From Bacillota bacterium (GTDB taxonomy: Bacteria > Bacillota > Clostridia > Lachnospirales > Lachnospiraceae), in the NCBI GenBank assembly GCA_023407575.1, contig JAEYLX010000033.1, positions 123,989-187,988 on the forward strand: 64,000 nucleotides of DNA, in the 5' to 3' direction. Position 1 is the first letter of the stretch. Each line of letters starts with the position of its first letter. Shown here in pieces: positions 32,913 to 42,801 of the stretch. A program made the position numbers and the translations under genes. The notes beneath the pieces are model-generated. The model was not told the origin of the DNA and did not search any database. It saw only the letters and a list, made by a program, of their open reading frames with translations.

Positions 32913-34391
32913 CTATATTGCAGCTATCCTTGAAGTGCCAAGGATTTGATTATAGGAATCAAGTGCGTTGACTTGAAAATATGGTCCAACTGATTTGAGA
33001 TGAATCTTAGTTTCAAAGCCTGTTCTTGGAGTGCTTTCAATTATAACGGAGAGACAATGAGGCGTTGCTCCCGCAAGTACCTGCCAGGCAACAGCTTCCG
33101 TTGAACCATTCCAGGAGGCATAAAGTTGAACCTTATTACAGGTGGAGATAACAGCAATACTAGGTGGATCAGTAGGGTACCCCTTCCATTTATTCTTAAA
33201 AGCTCGATAGGACATATTTTCACTTGGGAATCTCACATCATATAAGAAATTCAGTTCAGGATTGTTTTTTGTATTACCTCCCTCCGCGTATTCCGAAAGG
33301 TAGGGTTCCTGTCCCCAGCCAATAAACTGATTTCCATTAGAAAGTTTTTGAACATTCCCCTGGCTGGGAACATATAAAGCAGGATCGTGAAAGTATGTTC
33401 TGACTGCCTGCGCGGACAGTTCACAGAAATCAAGTTCCAAAATCAAACCATGGGATTGACATTGTGGTGGAGAGGTGGAGGAAGCAAAGCAGGCATCATC
33501 AAACATGCTTATTCGGTTATCGCCTCTGTAACGAGCATGATGCTGCCAGGAAAAATTAGCGCCGGGCTCTATTGTAAAATCACCGGATTTTCCACCTAAC
33601 TGCCATTGAATTTCGCCAGTAGCCTTATTGATTTCATAAATTGCCCACATATTTCGCATACTTATTAGTAGGGAGTGTTCCGAACCTTCATCAATCGAAT
33701 TGATGTGGTAGCAATCCCATATATTATTACTTTCTGTAGCAGTGGAAGCAGGAATAAAAGAGTCTGCTGGATTGATGTGGGAGAGCGCATTCCAGAAGAA
33801 AAGCAGCTCTCCGGTTTCTAAATCAACCTCTTGAATGGAACAGTCATCAATATACCCGTTTTGTGGTCCACCGTAAGGGGATAGATCTGCAGGAATTTGT
33901 TTTATGGCAGTAAATAATGCAGTATTTCGTTTAGTTATTGTGAATTCATGTAAATCTGAAGTGAATCCCTTCTGTGCCATTATTCTTTTTATTACCTGGT
34001 AATTCTGGTTTAATATAAGATAACAGGCACCCGGCTCTGGATCTCCGGCAGGAAGATTAAGAGTAGGAGACTGAGTTCCTGATATGGTACCCTGCCACAT
34101 GGTTAGAACTGGCTTTCCCAAGTAGGTTTGTACACGAAAGTCAGAGTTTTGTATATAAGTACTGCAAAGGGGATGAAACCAGACAGGGGTACCGGATTGG
34201 TCCATAATCAATGCACCGGTCTGACCTACCATGGTTGATTCGTATAAAGTAAAAGGTGCTACGAATATCAATCCTTCTGCTGTACCTGGCTTATCTCTTA
34301 GAACAGATACCTTCATAGGATGTAAATCAGGTGCCGAAATAAAGTTCCACACCTGTTGATCAGAATTATTCTGGAGTGACATTGAAGTCAT
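32913..34391 (-). CDS. Arylsulfotransferase (ASST)-like beta-propeller protein
   Basis: About 492 residues. Pattern fits the arylsulfotransferase families (AssT/Arylsulfotran_2): DLHEFTITKRNTALF with a conserved His, WDCYHINSIDE, SLLISMRNMWAIYEINKATG, and SWQHHARYRGDNRISMFDDA, the blade motifs that line the active centre. Bacterial ASST enzymes move sulfate between phenols, usually outside the cytoplasm. This protein has no signal peptide from any plausible start, which is odd. I take ATG 34391 (TAAGGAA eight bases upstream); the TTG at 34457 has no ribosome binding site. The C-terminal ~100 residues form an additional beta-rich domain. Function is tentative. Confidence 0.7.
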   Translation of the reverse strand: MTSMSLQNNSDQQVWNFISAPDLHPMKVSVLRDKPGTAEGLIFVAPFTLYESTMVGQTGALIMDQSGTPVWFHPLCSTYIQNSDFRVQTYLGKPVLTMWQGTISGTQSPTLNLPAGDPEPGACYLILNQNYQVIKRIMAQKGFTSDLHEFTITKRNTALFTAIKQIPADLSPYGGPQNGYIDDCSIQEVDLETGELLFFWNALSHINPADSFIPASTATESNNIWDCYHINSIDEGSEHSLLISMRNMWAIYEINKATGEIQWQLGGKSGDFTIEPGANFSWQHHARYRGDNRISMFDDACFASSTSPPQCQSHGLILELDFCELSAQAVRTYFHDPALYVPSQGNVQKLSNGNQFIGWGQEPYLSEYAEGGNTKNNPELNFLYDVRFPSENMSYRAFKNKWKGYPTDPPSIAVISTCNKVQLYASWNGSTEAVAWQVLAGATPHCLSVIIESTPRTGFETKIHLKSVGPYFQVNALDSYNQILGTSRIAAI

Positions 34392-34739
34392 TGTATTATC
34401 TTCCTTATTTTCACTATCTATCTTCATTTTAATTACCATTTCCATATTAGATTGCAAATAAATTGTCCGATTTATGGGTTGCAGAAACTTATGGATATAG
34501 GATGGAATTGTTCCAATCCAGCTTTATCGGTTAAATTTATAGCAGTATTAATATATGATTGGCGATTGATATATGTGAGAAATAGCATGGGTATGATAGG
34601 TAGAATAGGAATTGCACATAGTTTTTAGAAGGTTACTTGTTTTAATTCGTAAAAATGGAACGCAACAGATGCTTGATACTTTGGGAAAAACACTGTAATA
34701 GTTATGTGAATTTGGGAATAAAGGACAAACTATAAAAAG

Positions 34740-34853
34740 AAAAGGAGATTGTGTCTCCAATTCGTTATAAATGGGAGCCAGCAAAATAGAATCTGTGAGA
34801 TAATGTAAAAAAGTTTAACTGGGGGTCAAAAATTGCTCCCAGTTTCTTTTTTT
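34740..34853 (+). ncRNA. Candidate small structured RNA or attenuator
   Basis: A GGAGA/TCTCC hairpin (34744-34757), a TGGGAGC element (34772-34778) and a terminator AACTGGG (34817-34823) / CCCAGTT (34838-34844) with a long T-run. TGGGAGC is also an exact complement of GCTCCCA (34835-34841), which overlaps the terminator's 3' arm. Two exclusive foldings are therefore possible. No gene ends just upstream. Confidence 0.35.
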
Positions 34854-35223
34854 ATAAAGGATTCGAATAACAATTACTTCATTTAAATTCACGAGCACCT
34901 GATAGCATATCTCTTTGTTATAAATATACATAAATTTACAAAAAGTATGTTTATTTTTACGAATGGAAATATGTTTACAATTTTTTGAAATACTGGTAAT
35001 ATAGAAGCAGATTAAGTAAACAAATAGTTCATATACTAACAAGCATTTTCTAAACAGTCTTTCTCTCTTTTTCCTATCGTAAAGTTCATATCATTATTCA
35101 CTCTCTTACATTATCCACACTATAGTAAAACTTATTTTTAATCTTAACATATCTATCACGTTGATTTGCGTTTTAGAATTATAAATTAACCATGCTAAAA
35201 TCATTATCCAGGAATATAAGTTT

Positions 35224-35251
35224 TTGTGATCTAAATCTACATACTTATAAA
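35224..35251 (+). promoter_or_regulatory. Putative promoter of the Tad-like locus
   Basis: TTGTGA (35224-35229), 16-nt spacer, TATAAA (35246-35251), 54 nt before the first gene. Confidence 0.5.
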
Positions 35252-35305
35252 AGTTAATGTAATTGAAAATACTACTAAACCATATTGGAAGAAGGTGTTC
35301 ATTTA

Positions 35306-36142
35306 TTGAAAATAGCATTTTGGAGCAATGACAATGAAAAGTGTCAGGTCTCCGCAAATCTAGCAGCTATCTGTGTTGCAACGGTAATTCGTTATCCATA
35401 TACCGTTATGGCAATAGAGAATAGTCTGTGCAGTAACAATCTTGGCATGGCATTTCTAGGTAGGTCGAATCTAAATCTATTTTGTGATTCAGGAACAAAT
35501 TATTACGATGGAGGAGGACTAGAAGGGCTGATCCGCAAAATTTATCGTGGAGATTTCAACAGGTCGCTGATGCAACAATTCATCAAAGAGATTATTTCAA
35601 AGCATCTATATTATCTACCACAGAGTAGGGTGATTCATAATGAGATTTTTGATTATGAATTCAATCATTGTATGGAACAACTACTTGAGGTGTTAAATGA
35701 TTTTAGTGATGCTACCTTTTTTAATACGGCAAGCAATCTTCATCTTAGTACAAAAACTATTCTAGATAATTCTGATCTTATCGTTGTTAATCTATGTCAA
35801 AAGCAATCAATTCTTGAAGACTTTTTCCTTAATTATTCTTCCCTTCTTCCAAAATCAATTCTATTACTAAGTAATTATGATAATCATACAAAATTACATG
35901 CAAGATATTTAATCAGTAAATATGGAATTTATCCAGAAAATATAGTTGCTTTACCAAGAAACGAAGCCTATGAAACTGCTTATAGGAATGGAGATGTTGT
36001 TGAATTTATTTCCAGAAACTATTACGGACCTAAGGAAAGTCCAAATTATATTTTTATGAATTCTGTGAAGAAATCCACAAGCATTATTATTAAAAAGGCT
36101 GTGGAATTAGCGAAGCAGAAGGAGCTAAGGTGTCTGCAATAA
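35306..36142 (+). CDS. Degenerate ParA/TadZ-like protein
   Basis: 278 residues. It begins MKIAFWSNDNEKCQVSANL, matching the start of the protein at 38125 (MKIVFWSPVHGQTAMTSN), and shares later segments (SDLIVVNLCQKQSILEDF vs ADLVVVNLSQNIGIIDMF). The fold is that of SIMIBI-type P-loop ATPases such as ParA, MinD and TadZ, but the Walker A lysines and glycines are gone, so it probably does not hydrolyse ATP. TadZ-like proteins place the secretion machine in the cell. TTG 35306 follows AAGGTG; homology to the paralogue fixes this start. First gene of the locus. Confidence 0.65.
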   Translation: MKIAFWSNDNEKCQVSANLAAICVATVIRYPYTVMAIENSLCSNNLGMAFLGRSNLNLFCDSGTNYYDGGGLEGLIRKIYRGDFNRSLMQQFIKEIISKHLYYLPQSRVIHNEIFDYEFNHCMEQLLEVLNDFSDATFFNTASNLHLSTKTILDNSDLIVVNLCQKQSILEDFFLNYSSLLPKSILLLSNYDNHTKLHARYLISKYGIYPENIVALPRNEAYETAYRNGDVVEFISRNYYGPKESPNYIFMNSVKKSTSIIIKKAVELAKQKELRCLQ

Positions 36143-36363
36143 TGTTATTTCGAATGATAGGTTTTCTCCTATTAGGTACATTTTTGTTTGCTGGACTGTT
36201 GTTCCTTATTGGCGCGACAGGAGGTAGATACCTAAAAAGGAAGAAGCAAAAGACAAAGCAAAAGACAAAGCATCTGGTTCGAATAGCAAAGGAATGGGTG
36301 GTTCTAGCTTATCTTATCACGATTTTAATACTGATACTTGGTATGACGATACTAGTACATTAA
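36142..36363 (+). CDS. Small two-helix membrane protein
   Basis: About 73 residues: hydrophobic helix (residues 3-25), a basic loop (KRKKQKTKQKTKH), and a second helix (52-72). The ATG overlaps the previous stop (TAATG), which suggests coupling; a GTG at 36130 inside the upstream gene is an alternative start. Unknown function, but conserved placement at the head of the locus suggests a membrane anchor for the neighbouring proteins. Confidence 0.6.
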   Translation: MLFRMIGFLLLGTFLFAGLLFLIGATGGRYLKRKKQKTKQKTKHLVRIAKEWVVLAYLITILILILGMTILVH

Positions 36364-36450
36364 TGCAATTCTAACCTTGATGTACTCAATAATATTGCCA
36401 CATAAGTGTTGGTTTTGTAATTTGCTCGCACTAGGTATTTGGAGGTAAAT

Positions 36451-37479
36451 ATGAGAAGAAAATTAAAGCGTACTACGAAGCAATATATTATAGTTGCAGC
36501 TCTATGTATTCTGGTTATGGGTGGTGCAGCAATGGCAACGTCTATAATAATTACAGGACAGATTAAGGACAAGTATACCTTATTATTGAATAATGCTTAT
36601 GGGGAAATGGCAGAAAATAAAAAAACCATTTATATAGCAGATCAGGATATAGCAGCAGGAGAGATGGTTACAAATGAGAATGTTTTAATTCAAACTGTCT
36701 ATTCACAACAGCCCATTGATACTTTTATTACAGAATCAGATATTGGTAAAGTGTCTATTATACCTATAATGACAGGAACACAGCTGCTATCTGGCATGTT
36801 AACTGATAAATCAGTTACCGCAGATCAAAGGGAAATGGAATATGATGTTGTACATATCAATGCTAATATCGTTAGCAATGATACGGTAGATATAAGAATT
36901 ATATATCCAAATGGTGAAAGTTATGTAGTTGTTTCAAAAAAGGTAATCAAAGGAGTTCAAACGGAAAGTACCACCTGTTATTTTTGGCTAAGTGAAGATG
37001 AATTATTAAATATGTCAGCTGCTATCGTGGATGCGGGATTGTATCAAGGATCGAGATTAATTACAGCCAAATATGTTGAGCCAAGCATTCAAGAAGCGTC
37101 AATCGTTACTTATACACCAAGTCTTCAAGTGATGTCACTAATTGAAAGCAATCCAGATATTATTGAAATATATACACAGGAGCTAAATGCAGAAGTTAGA
37201 AAGTCATTAGAAAATCGTCTTGCTGCAAGTATGAAAGTGGATGTGTCGGCTGCTGCCTGGGACGTATCAAATTATGAATTTATTGACAGCAATGTAACTG
37301 AAACAGTGAAGACCGATGAACAACCAGTTACCATAACACCTAGTATTACGTCTGATGTAGAGGAAGAAGTTGGAGATTTGGGGTCGACGGAATCAGAGCA
37401 AGATCAAAGCAGGGATGCTTATATGTTTTATGTAGACGAGGAAAATGCGAGGGAAGGTGATGTAGAGTATGGCGAATAA
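36451..37479 (+). CDS. SAF-domain protein (CpaB/RcpC-like)
   Basis: 342 residues. A basic N-terminus and one membrane helix (about residues 10-32) lead to a SAF domain at ~55-115 (IYIADQDIAAGEMVTNENVL, then IIPIMTGTQLLSGML). CpaB/RcpC proteins share this layout and belong to Tad pilus machines. After ~120 more residues with a beta-rich section comes a disordered acidic tail. In Gram-negatives CpaB works with the outer-membrane secretin. Here no secretin exists, so it may act in the cell wall. ATG 36451 is preceded by GGAGG. Confidence 0.8.
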   Translation: MRRKLKRTTKQYIIVAALCILVMGGAAMATSIIITGQIKDKYTLLLNNAYGEMAENKKTIYIADQDIAAGEMVTNENVLIQTVYSQQPIDTFITESDIGKVSIIPIMTGTQLLSGMLTDKSVTADQREMEYDVVHINANIVSNDTVDIRIIYPNGESYVVVSKKVIKGVQTESTTCYFWLSEDELLNMSAAIVDAGLYQGSRLITAKYVEPSIQEASIVTYTPSLQVMSLIESNPDIIEIYTQELNAEVRKSLENRLAASMKVDVSAAAWDVSNYEFIDSNVTETVKTDEQPVTITPSITSDVEEEVGDLGSTESEQDQSRDAYMFYVDEENAREGDVEYGE

Positions 37480-38122
37480 TATTGTCGCTTACATTGGGGT
37501 AGAAAACTTTGATTACATTCTGTATCTTGCCAGAATTTTATCTAAATTAGAGCGCAAAGTGCTTATTTTAGAAAGCAGTGATTCAAAAGCATTGGAGTAC
37601 GTTTTCCCTTCTGTGAATGGAATTAATGTTAACAAAGAGCCAGTCACTTATCGGCATATAGATTACGGTAAGTTCCCATTGACGGAGGAGGTGATTAATG
37701 CGTATGACGATATCTTAATCTCCTATGGTATGAATAGTGGAATTTCAGAACATTGTACCCGCGTAGCTATTATTTCTGATCCATTTTTACATAATTTTGC
37801 TTTGACTAAAAATATGATATCACAAATACACTGCAAAGACAAAACAGTCCTTATTAGGAATATGATTAGCGTTAATCATGGCAGTGAAAGAATATCAAAT
37901 GAATTAGAGGGATTGATAGAAAAAGATAAAATTGACTTTATTTATATGGATGAGTTAAACATTATGAATGCAATTCGTTGTATTACAGAGCAGTCCTTTG
38001 TATTTATTTCGATTAATAGAGAATTGAAATGCTATCTCTTAAAAGAAGCAGGATTACATTATCCGGATATAAAAGAGAAAAAATTATTAGAAGCGTATAA
38101 AGCCGCAAAGAAAGGTGATTAA
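37469..38122 (+). CDS. ParA-fold-like protein without P-loop
   Basis: 217 residues, overlapping the upstream gene by 11 nt. The start NNIVAYIGVENFDYILYLARILSKLERKVLILESSD has the alternation of strand and helix of a ParA-like Rossmann core, with no GKT lysine. I place it with the degenerate ATPases flanking it, but the similarity is structural and weak. Probably part of the polar-localisation or assembly module. Confidence 0.5.
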   Translation: MANNIVAYIGVENFDYILYLARILSKLERKVLILESSDSKALEYVFPSVNGINVNKEPVTYRHIDYGKFPLTEEVINAYDDILISYGMNSGISEHCTRVAIISDPFLHNFALTKNMISQIHCKDKTVLIRNMISVNHGSERISNELEGLIEKDKIDFIYMDELNIMNAIRCITEQSFVFISINRELKCYLLKEAGLHYPDIKEKKLLEAYKAAKKGD

Positions 38123-38124
38123 TT

Positions 38125-38922
38125 GTGAAGATAGTTTTTTGGTCGCCCGTACATGGTCAAACAGCAATGACAAGCAACTTTCTTATGATATCTTTAATAG
38201 CGGGAATAATATTTAAAAAGAAATCACTTATTACTCAAACTCATTTTAGTTTTAATAATCTTGAAGCTCCTTTGGTAGAAAGTAATTCCAAAGAAAATTC
38301 AGATTACTTTTTGGACATAGGCATTGATGCCCTTATTAGAGATTTTAAATCAGATAAGATTATCAAAAAGACAATTGAAAATTGCAGTATTCCTTTAGGA
38401 GATACAAACGTCATTCTTCTACCAGGTACAACAAAAATGAATCGAAGTTCCTTTGATTATGAAATGTGTAAAGTCGCTCCAACTTTATTGAAAATAATGG
38501 AGGAGCATTATGAAGTTGTATTTGTTGATACTAGTCCGTCAACGAATGAATTATCAATGAGCCTAATGGAGGATGCGGACTTAGTGGTGGTAAACTTAAG
38601 CCAAAATATAGGAATTATAGATATGTTTCATAAGGAATATAAAGAGAAAATAAGAAATAAAATTTTTTACTTGTTTGGATCCTATGATTGTAATTCAAAA
38701 TACAATATGAGCAATTTAAGGAGAAAATATAACCAAATAAAGTTAACAAATTCGGGAACAATTCCTTATAATACAGCCTTTAAAGATGCTCTTATTGACA
38801 GAAGTATTTTAAGCTTTGTCAGAAGATGTATCGATAATCCCAATGAAACTGAAAAATACTTTATAAGAAAATCTATTAATTCAGCGGAAAAGATTATAAA
38901 ACTAGCAGGATGCAAGTTATAA
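38125..38922 (+). CDS. TadZ/CpaE-like ParA-family protein with altered P-loop
   Basis: 265 residues. The N-terminus WSPVHGQTAMTSN sits where the deviant Walker A (KGGxGKT) would be: glycine and threonine remain but the lysines are replaced. A Walker B-like VVFVDTSPSTN follows near residue 135, and ADLVVVNLSQN near 155. The family includes CpaE/TadZ, which directs secretion machinery to a site. It starts at GTG 38125 after AAGGTG, three bases after the previous stop. Immediately upstream of the CpaF-like ATPase. Confidence 0.75.
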   Translation: MKIVFWSPVHGQTAMTSNFLMISLIAGIIFKKKSLITQTHFSFNNLEAPLVESNSKENSDYFLDIGIDALIRDFKSDKIIKKTIENCSIPLGDTNVILLPGTTKMNRSSFDYEMCKVAPTLLKIMEEHYEVVFVDTSPSTNELSMSLMEDADLVVVNLSQNIGIIDMFHKEYKEKIRNKIFYLFGSYDCNSKYNMSNLRRKYNQIKLTNSGTIPYNTAFKDALIDRSILSFVRRCIDNPNETEKYFIRKSINSAEKIIKLAGCKL

Positions 38923-38934
38923 GGGGGCATATAA

Positions 38935-40761
38935 ATGGTCATTGATAATAATACAATTTATCTCGCTTTAATATCTGCAGTGGCATTATTGGTAATATAT
39001 TTTGTGTTTAAAAAGGATGTAGAGACTGACGAAGATGAAACGATTGCAAATGAATTTACAATAGAATACCTTAGTGAAAAGTTAAAGATTATCTTTAATG
39101 AAATACTTAATCAAAATCTTTCCGAGCTTTATATAAGCAGAAAGGCATTAGAAAAAAGAAAAGAACAGAAAGAAAGATTAAACCATGCAATAAGGTCATG
39201 TGCAGAAGGATATTTAGGTGAGAGAGAGTATTTAAAGGATTATATTAAAGATTTAATTCAAAGTAAGCTTAAAATTAGTGAAGAAACCATTGATTTTGTT
39301 ATTCCTTATGGAAATATATTACACCTGACAGAGCAAGATAAATTTGAAATATTACTTCAAGAATATAAGCAAGGGTATGGGTTAGATGCCTTTGGCATAC
39401 TCAATAAAAAGTGTAGGTTTGATAAAGAGAAGCAGAATGAAAATGGGTCGTATTATGAAGTTACGAAAGAGGATATTAATAAGTCGTACGCATATATAAG
39501 ACCAGTACTTTCCTACGTTATTAAATTAGAGGTCTTAGCGCAACGCCTGTTTCAGTTGTCATTTGGGTTTGGAGTGGTTGATGAGTTAGTTTATCAAAAG
39601 TCAATCGACAGTATTCTAGGTGGAACCAGTGGTGTAACAGAAGAGCAATATAACTATTTGGAAGAAATAATGAAATCAGAAGATATTACTATTGAAAAAT
39701 CCTATAACAGTATATGGATTGTACTGGGTGGAAAACCTGTTAGGTTGTCCTTTCTTGGATTTAATAGCAGAGAGGAACTTATCAGAGTGTGCAAGAATTT
39801 ATATCGCTATGACAATGTTGGACACCTAACCTCCTCCAGCGGATATAAATTATCCTATTTACGCAATGGCAGCAGGGTTGTTGTAACGAGACCAAAGTTC
39901 ACTGCTGGGTGGTCCTTCTTTATTCGTAAATTTGAAAGTACAAGAGGAATGGATATCTATACTCTAGTTAAAGGAGACAATAAAGAAGTTGTAATTAAAT
40001 ACATAGAGTGGATTGTAAAAGGGTTACTAAATATTATTATTTCTGGAGATATGGGATCGGGTAAAACAACTTTTCTAAAAGAGATACTGAAATATATTGA
40101 CCAGCGCTATGAAATAAGAACGTTCGAACCAGAGTTTGAGTTGTGGCTTAACCATCTCTATACAGGTTTGAACATTGTACCTTTTCGTAAAACAGAAGAT
40201 GTAAGTATTATGGAAGCCATTAACTTAGGAAAAAAAACGGAGGCTATGATAATGCTTCTTGGGGAGATTAACGATGCAGCTCAGGCAAATGCTTTTATAA
40301 CTTTGACACAGGCTGGAACAAAGTGTACTATGGCAACTTGTCATACGAATTCACCTTCCAATATGGTCGATTATTTTCGTAATGCGACACTGTCTAAGGA
40401 AGGGATATTTACAAATGAAATGACAGCGGAGGAACAAGTGGCAAACGCAATTGATATCGATATTCATTGGGAAAAATCTCCGGAGGGTGTTAGATATATT
40501 AGCTATATCGCTGAAATTATACCATTACCTAGAACCACGGCTGAAACTGGTGATAGCCTTAAAGATATTGCTATACACTTAGGGGTCTTGGCAAGGAGAA
40601 GAGCATTTGAAATAAGAGAAATAATGGTCTATGAGAATGGCAAATATATTTTAAAAAATACTCTTTCAGAAACTAGTATTCAAAAAATAGTAAAAAATCT
40701 TAATAATGAGAATCGGGAGAGGTTTTTATTGTTTCAGGCAATAGTAGGAGGAGTTGGATGA
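38935..40761 (+). CDS. CpaF/TadA-like secretion ATPase with N-terminal membrane anchor
   Basis: 608 residues. A helix at residues 7-23 (LALISAVALLVIYFVF) is followed by an N-terminal domain and the type II/IV secretion ATPase core: Walker A SGDMGSGKTTF (Lys377), Asp box, Walker B AMIMLLGEI near 435, and His box CTMATCHTNSPSNM. Hexamers of this family power Tad pilus assembly. Ordinary CpaF is soluble; the N-terminal transmembrane span is unusual. AAGGGGG precedes the ATG. Its last four bases overlap the next start. Confidence 0.88.
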   Translation: MVIDNNTIYLALISAVALLVIYFVFKKDVETDEDETIANEFTIEYLSEKLKIIFNEILNQNLSELYISRKALEKRKEQKERLNHAIRSCAEGYLGEREYLKDYIKDLIQSKLKISEETIDFVIPYGNILHLTEQDKFEILLQEYKQGYGLDAFGILNKKCRFDKEKQNENGSYYEVTKEDINKSYAYIRPVLSYVIKLEVLAQRLFQLSFGFGVVDELVYQKSIDSILGGTSGVTEEQYNYLEEIMKSEDITIEKSYNSIWIVLGGKPVRLSFLGFNSREELIRVCKNLYRYDNVGHLTSSSGYKLSYLRNGSRVVVTRPKFTAGWSFFIRKFESTRGMDIYTLVKGDNKEVVIKYIEWIVKGLLNIIISGDMGSGKTTFLKEILKYIDQRYEIRTFEPEFELWLNHLYTGLNIVPFRKTEDVSIMEAINLGKKTEAMIMLLGEINDAAQANAFITLTQAGTKCTMATCHTNSPSNMVDYFRNATLSKEGIFTNEMTAEEQVANAIDIDIHWEKSPEGVRYISYIAEIIPLPRTTAETGDSLKDIAIHLGVLARRRAFEIREIMVYENGKYILKNTLSETSIQKIVKNLNNENRERFLLFQAIVGGVG

Positions 40762-42773
40762 ATGGACAGTTAATTCTGATTATGGTTGCAGCACTAGTCG
40801 TTGTAGTACCGATCACTATCTTCTTCGTTCAAAAGCAAGATAAAAAAGATAAAGCAAAAAATAACATTGGTGCTGCGCTAATAAAAAAACAAAGATACAG
40901 AATGCTATTTTTTCTCTATAAAGTGTTAAGGAGCAATGGACTAACTAAGGGCTATACAGAACAAATTAGACGTAGATATGAAATGCTATACCCAGGAGAA
41001 GAAAAGGATATTATTAATAATACTGTAAAAACGATTATTGCAACTTGGGTAGTTTGTGTTGTGGCAGCAGTTATCATCTTGTTAGCAGATTTGGATTTTA
41101 ATAATATAGCGGTATCCTTACTCTTAGTCTATGTTATTAATTCAGAAATTGTAGGATTTATGGTTATGCGAATTGAGTTAAAGCTTATGGATGAAACAGC
41201 AATGTTCATATCAAATGTTCGTCATAATTTTTATATTAATCAAATGGTTGACGATGCCATACTTTTATCAATAAAAGATATTAAGCGTAATGAAATGAGG
41301 GTGCACGCTGAAAAAATCTATCAAATCGTTATTTCCAGTAATGTGAAAGATGAAATTATGAAATATAACTCATCAATGCATAATAAGTACTTAAAAATGT
41401 TCTTGGCTTTATGTATTAATGTGATGGAGTATAGTAATAAATCAGTTAATGGAGTAAAGATATTTACGACTAATCTTGATAATCTAAAAAAAGAAGTTAC
41501 ATCTCAAGCATTAAAGATAAAAAAGATTAGATATAAATTTTCAGGTCTAACTTTTATAACAATTGGAGTTTGTGTGCCTCTGAATGCAATAAAAAACTAT
41601 GGGATATCAATGATGCCAGAATTAGATAGCTTTTATAATGGACGAGTAGGTATTTTATATGTAATTGCTACTTTAACAATCGCTTTATTCATCTATATTT
41701 TAAATAATAAGCTAAAAGATATGACAGAACCCGTTCCAAGAAATCACTCGTATCTCAAAGGAATAGAGAAAAATTTTATTATTAAGAAAGTATTGGATAA
41801 CTATGTTGAAAAACATGGATCGAAGATGGAAGCTTTAAAAGATACCTTAAAAAGAGTAGGTGAAACAGTATCACCAAGACAACATATATTGCAAAGAATA
41901 ATCTTTGCAGTAAGTATTTGTGTAGTTTCCGTTACCTTGTGTAATTATTTGCATGTGATTAATCGAAATAATATAACCAATAAAGTGAATTACCTTCCTG
42001 AAAGAATTATATCAGCAAACCATTTGCAAACTCAATTAATAAAAGATACTATCCTTGAATTTGTGAAAGAGAACAAAGATAAGGAAGTTATAGAAAAACA
42101 AAGCTTACTTAATCAAATAAATAGCGAAAGCTCCTTTTATAATTCCAAAATAAATGAAGGAATTATTAATGAGGTAATTAGCAAAATCACCCTATATAAA
42201 AATGAGTATTTTAAATGGTATGAGTTATTAATTTGCCTGGTATTAACTTTACTTGCATATTATATGCCTTTTCTTATGGTGATATATAAGTTACGAATAA
42301 TGAAATATAGCATGGAAGATGAGGTGAATCAGTTAAATTCAATTATCTTTATGCTAATGTACAATGCGCATATTACTGTTAAAGATTTGCTAGAAGAAAT
42401 TGAGTTGTTTTCCGTGATATTTAGGAAGTCGATACAAGAATGCATTAATGAATATAATAGCGGTGAAATCGGAGCCTTAAAAAGGCTTAAGGAAAAAGAG
42501 GCTTTTGGTCCATTTATAAGAATGGTGGATAATTTTATCCGGTGTGACGCAATGCCAATATATAAGGCTTTTGATGAAATAGCCTCTGATCGAGAAAATT
42601 ATCATGAGAGAAGAAAATTAGAAAATGAAATATCCATACAGAAAAGGGCTGATAATGCACAGTTAATATCCTATATGCCAGCAGCCTTAGTGATTATATA
42701 TCTGACACTTCCATTGGTGATATCTTGTATGAAAGAACTGGATACTTTTAGAGAAATGATGAGTACTATTTAA
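40758..42773 (+). CDS. Fused TadB/TadC-like membrane protein
   Basis: 671 residues. Two copies of a T2SF-like unit: membrane helices near 5-22, 90-130 and 255-310 in the first half, then 375-395, 490-515 and 640-660 in the second. Between them lie two cytoplasmic helical domains (MDETAMFISNVRHNFYINQ, DEVNQLNSIIFMLMYN), each like the conserved segment of TadB and TadC. Normally these are separate genes. Here they are one polypeptide, with a coiled extracytoplasmic insert (about 400-490). The pair forms the inner-membrane platform that couples to the CpaF ATPase. Start overlaps the upstream stop (ATGA). Confidence 0.8.
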   Translation: MNGQLILIMVAALVVVVPITIFFVQKQDKKDKAKNNIGAALIKKQRYRMLFFLYKVLRSNGLTKGYTEQIRRRYEMLYPGEEKDIINNTVKTIIATWVVCVVAAVIILLADLDFNNIAVSLLLVYVINSEIVGFMVMRIELKLMDETAMFISNVRHNFYINQMVDDAILLSIKDIKRNEMRVHAEKIYQIVISSNVKDEIMKYNSSMHNKYLKMFLALCINVMEYSNKSVNGVKIFTTNLDNLKKEVTSQALKIKKIRYKFSGLTFITIGVCVPLNAIKNYGISMMPELDSFYNGRVGILYVIATLTIALFIYILNNKLKDMTEPVPRNHSYLKGIEKNFIIKKVLDNYVEKHGSKMEALKDTLKRVGETVSPRQHILQRIIFAVSICVVSVTLCNYLHVINRNNITNKVNYLPERIISANHLQTQLIKDTILEFVKENKDKEVIEKQSLLNQINSESSFYNSKINEGIINEVISKITLYKNEYFKWYELLICLVLTLLAYYMPFLMVIYKLRIMKYSMEDEVNQLNSIIFMLMYNAHITVKDLLEEIELFSVIFRKSIQECINEYNSGEIGALKRLKEKEAFGPFIRMVDNFIRCDAMPIYKAFDEIASDRENYHERRKLENEISIQKRADNAQLISYMPAALVIIYLTLPLVISCMKELDTFREMMSTI

Positions 42774-42801
42774 TTATTAAAATTCAGAGGAGAAAGTAAA
42801 G

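Larger units (their letters stand above)
34392..35305. other. 914-nt intergenic region before the Tad-like locus
   Basis: AT-rich and without a gene I can support. The short frames inside lack ribosome binding sites. It contains a possible small RNA or attenuator (34740-34853) and the promoter at 35224-35251. Confidence 0.6.

Noticed and set aside
34815..35042. 75-residue minus-strand frame in the pre-Tad gap
   Set aside because: AT-driven composition, no ribosome binding site, and it overlaps the predicted terminator T-run.
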